Translations under genes and position numbers: made by a program
Source: Candidatus Pacearchaeota archaeon
GTDB lineage: Archaea; Nanobdellota; Nanobdellia; Pacearchaeales; GW2011-AR1
Assembly (NCBI GenBank): GCA_017608705.1
Contig: JAFCFJ010000004.1
Coordinates: 1 to 54,757, forward strand
DNA length: 54,757 nt
Reading direction: 5' to 3'
The notes under the pieces: model-generated
Databases searched by the model: none
The model's input: the letters and a program-made list of their open reading frames with translations, nothing else
Told to the model about the DNA's origin: nothing
Shown here: positions 8,814 to 18,411 of the stretch, piece by piece
Layout: each line of letters starts with the position of its first letter
How positions within the stretch are numbered: position 1 is the first letter of the stretch

Positions 8814-11800
8814 TTACTCCTCGTATTTATTCTTGAGTTCAAATTTTGTTAGTATATGCATGCTTTGCAATTCATCAACAAGCAACTTGAATGCATACGA
8901 TAATTCAACAGGCTCTATTTTCTTGCTTCCGCATAACGGACAATAAAGCTTGTTTCTTATATGGTCTTTGATGCCGAGAGCACCACATTCCATACATACA
9001 TGGACTATTACTTTATCGGAATCATAACGTTCTTTCAAAAGCAGGCTTGCTCCATGGGCCACTAGAGCTTGCTGTTCCATTTCTCCCAGCCTTAGAGCAC
9101 CACCGTGTGCCCTACCTTCGACAGGTTGCCTTGTCAAAAGCGTAACTTTGCCGCTTGCTCTTGCATGGATCTTGTTACTTACCATATACTTAAGCTTGAG
9201 ATAATACATGTTTCCAACATAGATCTTTGCTTCAAGAGCTTCACCAGTGATACCATTATAGAATGTTTCCTTCCCATCATATCTGAAACCAAGCTCCTTG
9301 AGCTGTTGTTCGAGCTCTTCTATTGTCTGGCCTGAGAATGGTGTACCATCTATGATCTTGCCTGAGAGACAGCCAACTTTGCCGGCAAGTAGCTCTATAA
9401 GATAGCCGACAGTCATTCTGCTAGGGATACCATGGGGGTTGAATATTATATCTGGCTTGATGCCACGGGCAGAGAAAGGCATATTCTCCTCAGGCACGAT
9501 ATAGCCAACAACACCCTTCTGACCATGCGACGTCGAGAATTTGTCGCCAAGTTCAGGAATACGTAAGTCACGAGTTCTTACATGCACTACTTTGTTGCCC
9601 TCACTATCTTCGGTTATGAATACAGCATCAACTATTCCTTTTTCTTCCTGCCTTATAACCTCACTCGCCTCCTTCTTTGTCCTTATAGTGATTTCTCTAG
9701 CTTCTGACAAAAATTTAGGCGGCGAGACTTTACCTATAACAACTTCTCCCTCTCTGAGCTCAGCTTCAGGATATGCTATTCCATCTTCTTCAAGGAAACG
9801 GTAGTTTTGTTCTGTTCTGTAACCTGTTGTGTCTTTGTCTGGCACACAAATGGAATCTTTGAGCCCACCAGGATAACTTCGTTCTACGGTTGAATATGGT
9901 CTGAAATATGTGCTTCTTGCGAGACCGCGATCCACACTTCCCTTGTTCAAAATAATTGCATCCTCTATGTTATAGCCATCCAATGTCATGATGGCCACGA
10001 CCATGTTTTGGCCTGCAGGATAGAAATCAAGATAATCATAGACGAAACTCCTGACAATTGGTTTTTGAGGATAATGCAATATGCTAACATCTGTATCTAT
10101 TCTGCTTAGGAAGTTTGCGGCATATAGGCCTAGTGCCTGCTTCTGTGTCTTGCTTCCACGATTGAGCCTTGAACTTTGATCATGGTTCGCATAAGGCACG
10201 AGGCTCGTTACAAGACCGAGGAATGCTATCGTGTCTATTTCGAGATGTGTATGTTCATTTGTTAGTTCGTGTTCGTAAACAGCCACTAAGCAGTTTTCTT
10301 CTTCTGCAGCATCTATGTATTCTATTATCCCTTCTTTCACAAGATCTTCCCAGTTAAGTTTTCCTTCCTCAACAAGTCTAAGGTGTTCATCTGTAAGTTT
10401 TGGTTTACCATTCTCTACAATGATAAGTGGCCTCATGACCCTGCCAACTTCTGTGGAAATGTAGATTATGTCATAAGTGTCATCATATCTTATACTCATT
10501 TCTCCAGGAAGCTCGCCTTTTCTTCTTCTTTTCCTTAACTCACTCACTAGCCTTTCTGCCTCATTTGTGCTACCTATAAACTTCCCATTATAGAATATGT
10601 CAGTTTTACCTTCATGCTTATTTTCGCCTGTTTCCGCGCCAAGTTCTGAGAGTAATTCTATAAAATTGGCTTCATCAAATACCACCGCTGTTGATATCTT
10701 AGCTAGTAGGGCAAGATTTTTCCTCAGCCCGATTTCTGTACCTTCTGGTGTTTCTATAGGACAAAATCTTCCGTAATGTGTTGGATGTAGTGTTCTTGCA
10801 AGGAAATTTTCTTGCTGGCCAGAAAGCATGCTCGTAACACGCTGTAGCTGGGACATCACCGCCAAATAATTGGTTTTGTCCATATTTTGCGTCACCCCTG
10901 TTCTTTCACCTACCCAATTTCCAGTAGCTATTGCACTTTCTATCCTATGCGAGAACAATGTTGCCTTTGCTATGCTCTTTATTCCAAATACCTTCCCTCT
11001 CCTATGATATTTTTGCAAGGAGTGGATCATGTCACGCACAAGACTGTTGAGATTAACACGGAAGAGAGAAGCCATCATGTCGCCACTTAGCCTTACACGC
11101 TTGTTAGCATAGTGGTCTTTATCTGTTACAAGCTCTGGATTTTCTTTTGCTATGAGAAACTGTTTTATCATCTTACATAACGTGATTGCTTTTTCTATTC
11201 TGTCTTTCTTGTCTGTGCCTATGTGTGGCAAGAAATAAGCGTCGAGTCTTTGATTTATCCTGTCGAGTATTTCTTTCTTTGTGCCGTGAAAACCAGCTAA
11301 CTCGGCTATTTTGAGCATTGCCTCCTCTGCTGTCGCTATATTTGCAAATTCGTACAGATTTACGATGAGCAAGTCAGATTTCTTGCCAACATATTTTGCG
11401 ATGTCTGCCTCCTTCGTAAGGCCTAGTGCCTTGAGAAGTATTATAGCCGGGATATTCCTGAAACGGCTGAATGTTATCTGAATAATGCCATCTGTTTTTT
11501 CATTTATTGTTATTGGGATTCTATAAGAGCCACGTTGCGAAAATAGCCTAAGCTGTAGCTTTCCTGCTGTTTTTTCTATGAATGGCTGGTTCTCAGCCAA
11601 ATCTTCAGTAAGAACCATTACTCTCTCATTTCCGTTGATGATGAAATATCCGCCCGGATCTAGCGGATCAATTCCTGCTTTTATCATTTCTTCCTTCGTC
11701 ATTCTGCTCACAGGACATACCTTGCTTTTCACCATTATTGGAATTCTGCCTATTTCCACACGCTGTGTTTCTTGCTGACCATCCATCCGCAATGTGATCT

Positions 11801-12116
11801 CAAGATATACAGGAGCAGAGTATGTTATGTTCCTCAATCTTGCTTCTGTTGGTGTTAGCAATGTTAGGCTGCCATCAGCCTCTTTTATGCTTGGCTCTCC
11901 AACTTCTATCCTGCCAAGCTCTAGATCTATTTCTTCGCGAGGGATATTCTTATTTATATCATCTACTATCTCTTGCATCCTTCGCTCGATGAAATCGTTG
12001 AAAGAACGAATATTCGATTCGACAAGTGAATGGCTAGCTAGATAATTCTCTACAAGTATGTGCCTCTTTTCTTTTCCAGAACGTTCCATTATGCGCTTAG
12101 CTGCTGGCTTTTCCAT
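8814..12116 (-). CDS. rpoB: RNA polymerase subunit B (single chain)
   Basis: Second-largest RNA polymerase subunit, 1100 aa, with B'' and B' halves in one polypeptide. Key regions: fork/rifampicin-like region GRFCPIETPEGTEIGLRKNLA, catalytic-centre lysine region GDKFSTSHGQKGVVG, the hybrid-binding region GRAHGGALRLGEME, and a C-terminal zinc ribbon CMECG...CPLCG. It lies between rpoH (about 9 nt upstream) and rpoA (1 nt downstream) in one transcription unit. Confidence 0.97.
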   Translation of the reverse strand: MEKPAAKRIMERSGKEKRHILVENYLASHSLVESNIRSFNDFIERRMQEIVDDINKNIPREEIDLELGRIEVGEPSIKEADGSLTLLTPTEARLRNITYSAPVYLEITLRMDGQQETQRVEIGRIPIMVKSKVCPVSRMTKEEMIKAGIDPLDPGGYFIINGNERVMVLTEDLAENQPFIEKTAGKLQLRLFSQRGSYRIPITINEKTDGIIQITFSRFRNIPAIILLKALGLTKEADIAKYVGKKSDLLIVNLYEFANIATAEEAMLKIAELAGFHGTKKEILDRINQRLDAYFLPHIGTDKKDRIEKAITLCKMIKQFLIAKENPELVTDKDHYANKRVRLSGDMMASLFRVNLNSLVRDMIHSLQKYHRRGKVFGIKSIAKATLFSHRIESAIATGNWVGERTGVTQNMDKTNYLAVMSQLQRVTSMLSGQQENFLARTLHPTHYGRFCPIETPEGTEIGLRKNLALLAKISTAVVFDEANFIELLSELGAETGENKHEGKTDIFYNGKFIGSTNEAERLVSELRKRRRKGELPGEMSIRYDDTYDIIYISTEVGRVMRPLIIVENGKPKLTDEHLRLVEEGKLNWEDLVKEGIIEYIDAAEEENCLVAVYEHELTNEHTHLEIDTIAFLGLVTSLVPYANHDQSSRLNRGSKTQKQALGLYAANFLSRIDTDVSILHYPQKPIVRSFVYDYLDFYPAGQNMVVAIMTLDGYNIEDAIILNKGSVDRGLARSTYFRPYSTVERSYPGGLKDSICVPDKDTTGYRTEQNYRFLEEDGIAYPEAELREGEVVIGKVSPPKFLSEAREITIRTKKEASEVIRQEEKGIVDAVFITEDSEGNKVVHVRTRDLRIPELGDKFSTSHGQKGVVGYIVPEENMPFSARGIKPDIIFNPHGIPSRMTVGYLIELLAGKVGCLSGKIIDGTPFSGQTIEELEQQLKELGFRYDGKETFYNGITGEALEAKIYVGNMYYLKLKYMVSNKIHARASGKVTLLTRQPVEGRAHGGALRLGEMEQQALVAHGASLLLKERYDSDKVIVHVCMECGALGIKDHIRNKLYCPLCGSKKIEPVELSYAFKLLVDELQSMHILTKFELKNKYEE

Positions 12117-12124
12117 TTGAAAAT

Positions 12125-12325
12125 TCAGTCAGGAACAACAACCCTGTAATAAACACCTTCTTCCCGCTCTATTTTGATCACATCACCAACCTTACAGTCT
12201 TTTGGTAAGGCGGGATCGCTGATTTTTATTTTTGGGAGCTGACTCTTGCTTACATTTAGCTTCTCAAGCAACTCAGAAATTTCTTTCTCGCTTAGCTTAG
12301 TATGTTTGGGCTGTAGGATATGCAT
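12125..12325 (-). CDS. rpoH: RNA polymerase subunit H
   Basis: A 66-aa archaeal subunit H (RPB5 C-terminal domain homologue), first gene of the polymerase cluster. The family signature runs from HTKLSEKEISELL through LPKIKISDPALPKD to the VIKIEREEG...YYRVV end. It follows an AT-rich leader with a TATA box. rpoB begins 8 nt after its stop. Confidence 0.95.
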   Translation of the reverse strand: MHILQPKHTKLSEKEISELLEKLNVSKSQLPKIKISDPALPKDCKVGDVIKIEREEGVYYRVVVPD

Positions 12326-12336
12326 TTTTTAGGCGT

Positions 12337-12415
12337 GTGAGATACTCACGAAAGAGCAAAAATCACTTTAACAACTTGGCGATACTAAATTCTTAATATT
12401 TGCGTTTTTAAATCT
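12337..12415 (-). promoter_or_regulatory. rpoH-rpoB-rpoA promoter and leader
   Basis: On the minus strand GATTTAAAAACGC (about 12403-12415) is a good TATA box some 80 nt before the rpoH ATG, giving a leader of roughly 50 nt. The leader contains a perfect short inverted repeat, GTGAG-TAT-CTCAC (12337-12349), just upstream of the start codon. Whether it acts as an RNA hairpin or a DNA operator is not known. Confidence 0.4.
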
Positions 12416-12450
12416 TTCGCTTCTGTGCTTAGAGTTTCCTGCTCTTGCGG

Positions 12451-12711
12451 TTATATCCAGTATTTCATCTCTTTGATGCATAAATCTACCTCTTCATTAA
12501 CTGCACATTCAATCCCGTGTTTGCCAACATAACATATACAATTCTCAATGTTCTCTGGCCTTCCCGCGCAACACTCTTTGCCCCAGATGTAGGGACACCG
12601 CCATTCTCCGTTCCAGAAATAGGGTCTTTTTTCGACACGTCTTATGAGTTCTTCTTCTAGCGCTTTTATAATCTCTTTTTTGTCTACGGTTTGTAGCTTA
12701 ACACTTGACAT
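12451..12711 (-). CDS. Small Cys-rich protein of unknown function
   Basis: Not recognised. An 86-aa protein starting at the ATG at 12711, which sits about 26 nt after the TATA-like ATTTTATAAGC (12736-12746); the listed ORF starts earlier at a TTG. A helical, charged N-terminus (KEIIKALEEELIRR) is followed by an aromatic and Cys-rich half with seven Cys (RCPYIWGKECC, NCICYVG, ECAVNEE, DLCIK), suggesting a metal site or disulfides. No signal peptide. It stands alone between rpoH and tRNA-Lys. Confidence 0.65.
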   Translation of the reverse strand: MSSVKLQTVDKKEIIKALEEELIRRVEKRPYFWNGEWRCPYIWGKECCAGRPENIENCICYVGKHGIECAVNEEVDLCIKEMKYWI

Positions 12712-12799
12712 CACTATCAACGGTAATTTATTGCTTATAAAATTTCTTGTTGTTTCGTTGTTTCATAAAGTAGCAACAGAAAAATTTTCCATGTGGCAA

Positions 12800-12873
12800 T
12801 GGCCCCGACGGGATTCGAACCCGCGACACCTGGCTTAAAAGGCCAGTGCTCTACCAGGCTGAGCTACGGGGCC
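12800..12873 (-). tRNA. tRNA-Lys (anticodon TTT)
   Basis: The minus strand folds as a complete cloverleaf: acceptor GGCCCCG/CGGGGCC, D arm GCTC-AGCCTGGTA-GAGC, anticodon arm CTGGC-CTTTTAA-GCCAG, T arm GCGGG-TTCGAAT-CCCGT. The seven-base loop CTTTTAA puts TTT at positions 34-36, hence lysine. CCA is not encoded. The discriminator base reads A; many archaeal tRNA-Lys have G there. No intron. U34 of this tRNA is a usual target of the Elp3/Trm9 and thiolation enzymes encoded elsewhere in the window. Confidence 0.95.
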
Positions 12874-12911
12874 TCTGAGCAACATAGAGAAAGAGTTTTT
12901 TAAATTTTTCA

Positions 12912-13241
12912 TTAAGCCTCAATCTCTCTGAGTTTCTCTTCTATACTCTCTGCAGAGACCGCGCCAACAATTCTCTCGGCTTCCTTCCCGTTTTTGAATA
13001 TCACAAGAGTGGGAACGGACATGATTTTGAACTTAGTTGCAAGTTCTGGCACATCTTCTGCATTTACCTTGCCAAATTTTATCTTACCTTTGTGTTTCTC
13101 AGCCAGTTCATCAAGCACAGGAGAAAGCATGACACATGGCATACACCAGTCGGTGAAGAAATCTATCACCACGATACCATTCGCAACAAACTTTTCGAAT
13201 TCCTGGATTGATGCTATCTCTTCCACCTTTTCGTTCTCCAT
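12912..13241 (-). CDS. trxA: Thioredoxin
   Basis: A 109-aa cytoplasmic thioredoxin fold. The active site reads WCMPC (Cys33, Cys36), a variant of the common WCGPC; the cis-proline motif SVPTLVIFKNG is present. It lies 96 nt downstream of nrdD on the same strand, so it is a candidate electron donor for the reductase or for the fused redoxin domain. A ribosome site GAGG precedes the ATG at 13241. Confidence 0.93.
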   Translation of the reverse strand: MENEKVEEIASIQEFEKFVANGIVVIDFFTDWCMPCVMLSPVLDELAEKHKGKIKFGKVNAEDVPELATKFKIMSVPTLVIFKNGKEAERIVGAVSAESIEEKLREIEA

Positions 13242-13337
13242 TTTTCCTCAACACTATCCACTCCATAATCTCTACAAAGTGTGCAAAATCTATCTTAATA
13301 AAGATTTCGATATTCTGATGTTAAGAAAAATTCTTAG

Positions 13338-16300
13338 CTATTTTTTCTTCCTGTATTCTTTCAGAATATTCGTGTACACTCTTGGGCTGATAAGCTTATA
13401 CTTTCCATTCTCCACCCTTGTAGATTCTTTGACGTAAATGTTCCCATCTTGGATCACAAGGCTCGGCACAATATCAAGCGGTATGTTATGCCATGCAGCA
13501 ATAACTCGTGCATCTTTGTCATTTTCTATATCATAGAATTTCAGCTCAATATTATCTATTCCAAGAGATTTTACATGTCTTTCTATATTCTCATAGAGAT
13601 TATGGCAAAAGCCGCACCCTTCTTTACCAAATACCATAATTTCAAGTTTTCCATCTTTTGGTTTTGGCACCTCGTGAATCCAGTCAATTTCTGAAGAGAA
13701 ATTTGCATAATAATCTGTTGCCTTACTTCTGTCTATTCTCTCCTGTTGTTTTGATTTGTTCCAGTCTTCTACCTTGCTATAATAGCCCACTATTCGTGTT
13801 ATGTGTGAAACATTCTCAGAGCCACAATAGCTACATTTCTCTTTGAAGCCAAGCTCATGCTTGCCGCAGTCGTCACATTCTGTAAATTCTGGCGAAATCG
13901 TTACTTGTGCTGCCTGTGTTTTCCTGTAAATTTTTTCGATAAAGTTCATTATAGCCTCTGCTGATGGAAGTTTCTCTCCAACATAAGCGTGGATTATGGC
14001 ACCGCTTTCTATCATGCTGTGAAATCTTGACTGCCCCACGACCCTCTCGAGCATGCTCACAGGTGCATCAGCTCGGAAGTGGATGGAATTTGTATAATAA
14101 GGCGCATCTTTTGTTCCCTTTACAACCTCTCTCGCCTCGGGGAAATTCTTCAAATCTATTTTTGCGAGCCGTCTTGTCGCAGACTCAGCAGGTGTTTCTT
14201 CAAGCGCAAATTTGAGCCCACTCCTTTTTTTGAACTCGTGGATCTTGCCATACATATGTGATATTATCTTAAGGCCTAGCTCATAACTTTCCTTACTTTC
14301 GTGAAGCTCTTTTCCTGTCAATACCAGTACCGCCTCGTTCAAACCTATTAATCCGATAATATACGTGGCCTTTTCAAGATCAAGATAAGGCGTGCCATCA
14401 TCTGAAGGCTGCCCCAAATTATAGAGTGGTGAGCCCTCGGTTTCGAGCAACCTCTGGATATATTCTTTTTTCTCCATATGTGCCTTGAATGCTATTTCCA
14501 TCGCTTCATCGATGTTCTTCAGTGTTTCCTCTATCTTTTCCTCTAAGCTTTTTGCTTTTCTTTTGGCACGATATGCTGCCTGCGCTAAGTTGATAGTTAC
14601 ATTCTGGAAACCCGTGAATCTTATTCTCTCAGGATGTTTTAGCATGTCTTTATCCTCGATTTTTTCTCTTAGCCTGCAACACTGGGAAAGTATCGCGCTA
14701 TCTCCTCTATCGAATATGAAGTAAGTTGAGCCGTTGACGCTTGCAAGCTCGCATGCTTTTTCAAACACACGCCTTGCTTCTTCATCATTGAACACGCTTT
14801 CATCAACGTGAAAGTCGCATTTTGGGAAATGGAATGGCCTACCATGCTTATCGCCATCCTCCCATACCTGCATCAATGCAATAGCAAATCTTCTTGCAGT
14901 TTCTTCAAAATCTGCATATGTAAGTATTCTACTTCCATCGCTTGGTTGTACAACATCACCGTTACGCGGATCATCAGGATTTTTCTCATTATAGAAACGC
15001 TGTATTTCATCTTCGTCTATAAATTCGATTGTTCCGTCTGGAAGCAGCTTCATGTATTTACCGCCGGGCCCTACAGCCGGCACATTTCTCATGTATGCAG
15101 GAACACTCGCATGTATGTTAAAATCGAGGAAAAGGGTCTGGCCACCACGCGAAAAAGCATTCTGGGCACCAGAAAATATGAGGCGTTGCGCTTCCTGATA
15201 AAGTTCTTTATCTGTTGGTTTCCACAACATGACTTTTTCCTCTTTCTTTATGAACACAGGCTTTCCCTCTGCCTCATATTTTTTTGCTTCCTCTTCATTC
15301 TCAGCCATGTATAGGCTTTCATTTTCAATGAGGGCCTCAAGATCCTTTTTCCTTAACATAGTATCTCTTCCATCAAGTTTGCCTATTACCACTTTTTCAG
15401 GTTTTTCAAGCAACGGTGAGTAGAAAATGTTTAGATAGCCGATTCCTAGAGCACCTGCCCAATATGCTTGGATGCTTGCCAGCATTGTTTGCAACTGTCC
15501 TGTTAGCACATCAGCAGACTTTGGCGGTGCGGACTTTGCTTGTAAATTCGGGACTATTTTGTTCAGTCCATATTTTTTCAAATACTCAAGAGAATGACTC
15601 GAACAATAAACTCTGTCTGGATAGCCAAGGTCGTGAACATGTATCATTGCCTCTAGATGCGCCTTTGCCACTTCCTCGCTGAACACTGTATTGAGGGCAT
15701 ACTTCTTAAGAATTGTTTCAGCAATCCCGAGATTGACAGCTTCTGGATTATTTACAGCTATGTTTGAGTTTTCCTGATTTTTCGAGAAAATCAGCCTCTC
15801 TATCGCGTCATTTTCTATCGATTGCTTTGTTTCGCGTGGCTTCAAACCATAGGTGATAAGGACAGTTTTCATTAAGCTTTCTATTATTTCCTCTGGCAAT
15901 ATCAGCGATTTTCCTTCAGGCCTATTTTCTAATATGGCAACAAGATAGTTCTCAACTTCTTTCGTTACAGTAGTTGCAAATTCTGGCGTGAGTCCTTCAT
16001 TTTCGATGAGTTTTTTCTCAAGCTCGTTTCTGTTCCAAGGCACAAGTTCTTCATTATCACTTGTGATGAGTAAAGCATAATCGGTAGTGTCTGTCAAGCC
16101 GTTACCTTTTATCAATAAGTTTCTCACGGCTTTGCGTTTCTCGTTATAACTCTTGTACGAAGCATATGTAGTTTCATGTCCCGTTTCCTTCAACACGTTG
16201 AGCACCTCATTATCAATTTCCTCCACACTAATTATTTCCTTTCCTTCCTCATATACTCTCTGCCTTATTCTTTCTTCAACTTTTCTCGCTAGCTCTTCCG

Positions 16301-16442
16301 CCAGCTCACGATTACGGCCACCAACACGTCTTGCAGCTTTGAATATTGCCTCAGCAATTTTTGTTCTGTTCCATGGCTCTTTGCTTCCATCACGCTTTTT
16401 TACAACTATATTCAGTATATCTTCGAGCATTTTTTGTTTCAT
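13338..16442 (-). CDS. nrdD: Anaerobic (class III) ribonucleoside-triphosphate reductase with C-terminal glutaredoxin-like domain
   Basis: Glycyl-radical enzyme of 1034 aa reducing NTPs to dNTPs. Two ATP-cone-like regions (about 10-100 and 105-200) provide allosteric control. The catalytic barrel includes [15 protein letters not shown] and SQCCRLR (about 587). A four-Cys zinc site (CDDC...CSYC, about 856-873) precedes the glycyl-radical motif RIVGYY (about 885). The last 110 residues form a separate glutaredoxin-like domain with GCGFC (about 943). The start overlaps the nrdR stop (ATGA), indicating coupling. The activase NrdG is not in the window. The fused redoxin suggests a thiol rather than formate as reductant, which is inference. 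Confidence 0.93.
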   Translation of the reverse strand: MKQKMLEDILNIVVKKRDGSKEPWNRTKIAEAIFKAARRVGGRNRELAEELARKVEERIRQRVYEEGKEIISVEEIDNEVLNVLKETGHETTYASYKSYNEKRKAVRNLLIKGNGLTDTTDYALLITSDNEELVPWNRNELEKKLIENEGLTPEFATTVTKEVENYLVAILENRPEGKSLILPEEIIESLMKTVLITYGLKPRETKQSIENDAIERLIFSKNQENSNIAVNNPEAVNLGIAETILKKYALNTVFSEEVAKAHLEAMIHVHDLGYPDRVYCSSHSLEYLKKYGLNKIVPNLQAKSAPPKSADVLTGQLQTMLASIQAYWAGALGIGYLNIFYSPLLEKPEKVVIGKLDGRDTMLRKKDLEALIENESLYMAENEEEAKKYEAEGKPVFIKKEEKVMLWKPTDKELYQEAQRLIFSGAQNAFSRGGQTLFLDFNIHASVPAYMRNVPAVGPGGKYMKLLPDGTIEFIDEDEIQRFYNEKNPDDPRNGDVVQPSDGSRILTYADFEETARRFAIALMQVWEDGDKHGRPFHFPKCDFHVDESVFNDEEARRVFEKACELASVNGSTYFIFDRGDSAILSQCCRLREKIEDKDMLKHPERIRFTGFQNVTINLAQAAYRAKRKAKSLEEKIEETLKNIDEAMEIAFKAHMEKKEYIQRLLETEGSPLYNLGQPSDDGTPYLDLEKATYIIGLIGLNEAVLVLTGKELHESKESYELGLKIISHMYGKIHEFKKRSGLKFALEETPAESATRRLAKIDLKNFPEAREVVKGTKDAPYYTNSIHFRADAPVSMLERVVGQSRFHSMIESGAIIHAYVGEKLPSAEAIMNFIEKIYRKTQAAQVTISPEFTECDDCGKHELGFKEKCSYCGSENVSHITRIVGYYSKVEDWNKSKQQERIDRSKATDYYANFSSEIDWIHEVPKPKDGKLEIMVFGKEGCGFCHNLYENIERHVKSLGIDNIELKFYDIENDKDARVIAAWHNIPLDIVPSLVIQDGNIYVKESTRVENGKYKLISPRVYTNILKEYRKKK

Positions 16443-16927
16443 TTTTGTTTATATTGTTTATATTTTTTAGTTGTTCTGGTTTTTTTGTTTGCAAGCCTTT
16501 TTAGCTCCTCTTTGAATTCATTAATATCTGCAAATTCGCGGTACACTGAGGCGAACCTTATATATGCGACCTTATCTAGTTTCTTGAGCTTACGCATTAC
16601 CAGTTCACCTATCGCTTTACTTTTGATTTCTTTTTTTCCTTTCTTCCTTAGCTCTTCAACAATCTCATCAACGAGCTTTTCTATTTTTTCTATGCTGATC
16701 GGCCTCTTCTCACAAGCTTTCTCTATGCCTGCTTTAAGCTTTTCTCTGCTGAATCTTTCACGTCTGCCATCCTTCTTTATTACGGAAAATTCTGCTGGCT
16801 CTATTCTCTCATATGTAGTATACCTTTTTCCACATCCGAGACATTCACGCCTTCTCCTAATGCCTCTTGATGTGTTTCGCTTATCCACGACCTTGCTTTC
16901 TTCTTTCCCACAGTACGGACATCTCAT
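16439..16927 (-). CDS. nrdR: Transcriptional repressor NrdR
   Basis: NrdR senses dATP/ATP and represses ribonucleotide reductase genes. The 162-aa protein has the N-terminal zinc ribbon (CPYC at 3-6, CLGC at 29-32), the basic RGIRRRREC region and an ATP-cone domain ([18 protein letters not shown] onward, [12 protein letters not shown] end). NrdR is widespread in bacteria and uncommon in archaea. It is first in an operon with nrdD (ATGA overlap), and two NrdR-box palindromes lie directly upstream, arguing for a working autoregulated unit. A basic tail (about 15 residues) extends past the usual end. Confidence 0.95.
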   Translation of the reverse strand: MRCPYCGKEESKVVDKRNTSRGIRRRRECLGCGKRYTTYERIEPAEFSVIKKDGRRERFSREKLKAGIEKACEKRPISIEKIEKLVDEIVEELRKKGKKEIKSKAIGELVMRKLKKLDKVAYIRFASVYREFADINEFKEELKRLANKKTRTTKKYKQYKQK

Positions 16928-16933
16928 TATTTT

Positions 16934-16951
16934 ACCACAATATCTTGTGGT
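16934..16951. promoter_or_regulatory. NrdR box 1
   Basis: The palindrome ACCACAATATCTTGTGGT matches the bacterial NrdR-box pattern (acaCwAtATaTwGtgt) and lies 7 nt upstream of the nrdR start codon. Its centre is 32 bp from that of box 2, i.e. about three helical turns, as described for paired NrdR boxes. Confidence 0.8.
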
Positions 16952-16965
16952 TCCTCTTTGTTATT

Positions 16966-16983
16966 ATCACAATTTATTGTGTC
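16966..16983. promoter_or_regulatory. NrdR box 2
   Basis: The palindromic core CACAATTTATTGTG (16968-16981) is the second NrdR box, 32 bp centre-to-centre from box 1. Both lie downstream of the TATA box of nrdR, so bound NrdR would cover the start of transcription and the early transcribed region. Confidence 0.8.
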
Positions 16984-17005
16984 AGCGGAAATTTGGGAGC
17001 GAATA

Positions 17006-17020
17006 GCATATATAAATATT
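17006..17020 (-). promoter_or_regulatory. nrdR-nrdD TATA promoter
   Basis: On the minus strand AATATTTATATATGC is a good archaeal TATA box. A start about 25 nt further on (near 16985) would place both NrdR boxes right after the transcription start. The divergent tmk promoter lies about 90 bp away. Confidence 0.5.
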
Positions 17021-17130
17021 TCTGTAATACAGAATATTTTTTTGATTTTTCTCAAACGGAGAATGAAATTTCATTTACTACTTTCTCATGTTAATACAAA
17101 TTTTATAAATATCTGTGAGCTATGAATATC

Positions 17131-17736
17131 ATGTTAGGGCTGTTCATTGTTCTTGAAGGTATAGATGGAAGCGGTAAGACAACACAAGCAAAAAAACTTG
17201 TTAACTTTCTTAGATCGCGTGGAAGGAGAGTTTGGCTAACACGAGAACCGACAGACGGCAGTATCGGTAGAGAAATAAGGAGACACTTACAGGCAAAGGA
17301 TATCGATAATGAAAGCTTGCAAAAACTTTTTTTGCAAGACCGCAGAGAGCATGTTAGGGAAATAAATTCTAAGCTTAGAGAAGGCTATGATGTTGTTTGC
17401 GACCGCTACACTCTTTCGACCATAGCCTATGGAAGTCTTAACATAGCCATTGAAAAGCTAAAAAAGCTTAACAAAGAATTTCTCAAGCCAGATATAACGA
17501 TAATAATAGATGTGGAGCCAGAAATTGCGTTCCGCAGAATAACAAGAGCGAGAAGCAGGAATGAATATTTCGACACGTTGTCAAAGCTAGCAAGAGTGAG
17601 GCAAGCTTACCTATCGCTCCAGGATTTCTATCCTAACACTTTTTTGGTGGACGGCAGCAAAAGCATAGAAGAATGCTGGGAGGAAATAAGGCGAATAGTT
17701 CAGAATTTTTTGCAACCTGCTTCATGTTGTAATTAA
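17131..17736 (+). CDS. tmk: Thymidylate kinase
   Basis: Phosphorylates dTMP to dTDP in dTTP synthesis. The P-loop EGIDGSGKTTQ, the TREPTD motif, the CDRYTLSTIAYG motif and a short LID region (ARSRNEYFD) are present; about 200 aa, a normal length. The ORF track starts at the ATG at 17122, but the TATA box TTTATAAAT (17102-17110) is centred 26 nt before the ATG at 17131, so the second ATG fits a leaderless start. It diverges from the nrdR-nrdD operon, which also serves dNTP supply. Confidence 0.94.
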   Translation: MLGLFIVLEGIDGSGKTTQAKKLVNFLRSRGRRVWLTREPTDGSIGREIRRHLQAKDIDNESLQKLFLQDRREHVREINSKLREGYDVVCDRYTLSTIAYGSLNIAIEKLKKLNKEFLKPDITIIIDVEPEIAFRRITRARSRNEYFDTLSKLARVRQAYLSLQDFYPNTFLVDGSKSIEECWEEIRRIVQNFLQPASCCN

Positions 17737-17817
17737 GAGAAGGAAAAAATTTAAATACGCGAATGCATATATAATAATAGATATAATTAAAAATATATTT
17801 TATGGCTAGATGGTAAA

Positions 17818-18270
17818 ATGGCAAGCATATTTGATGAGATCAGGCGCATGCAACGCGAGATGGAAAGGCTTTTCGATAGACTTAGCAGAGTCAGCTTGCG
17901 ATTTCCAGAATTTGACCTTGACGTTGAGACAGAGATTCCTGCAGAGGCGCGAGAGCCTTTTGCAGAAATGCAGGAGACAGAGAGCGAGGTTATAGTAAGG
18001 CTAGAGATGCCTGGTTTGAGCAAGGAAGATATTCAGCTTGTAGCAACAGCAGACACGCTAGAGGTAAAAGCTGTGAAGAAGCATGAGGCAACGATCGAGA
18101 AAGAAGGCATGATGAGAGCAGAAAAAGCCTACAGAAGTTTTTACCGCAAGCTAAGACTACCTTGCAAGGTGAAGCCAGAAGAAGCAAAAGCAAGGTATGA
18201 GGCAGGTATCCTTGAAGTGAGACTGCCTAAGGCAGAGGAAAGCAAGGGTAATGAGATAGATATAGAGTAA
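17818..18270 (+). CDS. Small heat-shock protein Hsp20
   Basis: A 150-aa alpha-crystallin-type chaperone that holds unfolding proteins. A charged helical N-terminus (about 1-45) precedes the alpha-crystallin domain (VIVRLEMPGLSKEDIQL, LEVKA, SFYRKLRLP, GILEVRLPK). Upstream are two AT-rich TATA-like stretches (AAATTTAAATAC at about 17747 and one near 17775); no recognisable heat-shock operator was found. A T-rich tract follows the stop. Confidence 0.94.
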   Translation: MASIFDEIRRMQREMERLFDRLSRVSLRFPEFDLDVETEIPAEAREPFAEMQETESEVIVRLEMPGLSKEDIQLVATADTLEVKAVKKHEATIEKEGMMRAEKAYRSFYRKLRLPCKVKPEEAKARYEAGILEVRLPKAEESKGNEIDIE

Positions 18271-18299
18271 ATTCGTTTTATTTTTTCTTTTTTATTTTG
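18271..18299 (+). terminator. T-rich terminator after hsp20
   Basis: Several T runs (TTTTATTTTTTCTTTTTTATTTTG) directly after the hsp20 stop are typical of archaeal intrinsic termination. The rest of the gap to the convergent tyrS stop (to 18411) holds nothing else that I recognise. Confidence 0.45.
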
Positions 18300-18411
18300 A
18301 AATCACAACTGAAATAGAGGTTAGAAAGATAGAAAAGATAAAACACGGGCCGGAATATCTTTGGGAATCTGAACCTCTTTTGTAATCTTTTTTAGTAATC
18401 AGCGATATTGG

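Noticed and set aside
5309-16442. Inteins or introns in rpoA, rpoB or nrdD
   Set aside because: Protein lengths and motif order are continuous, with no splicing-domain or homing-endonuclease motifs.
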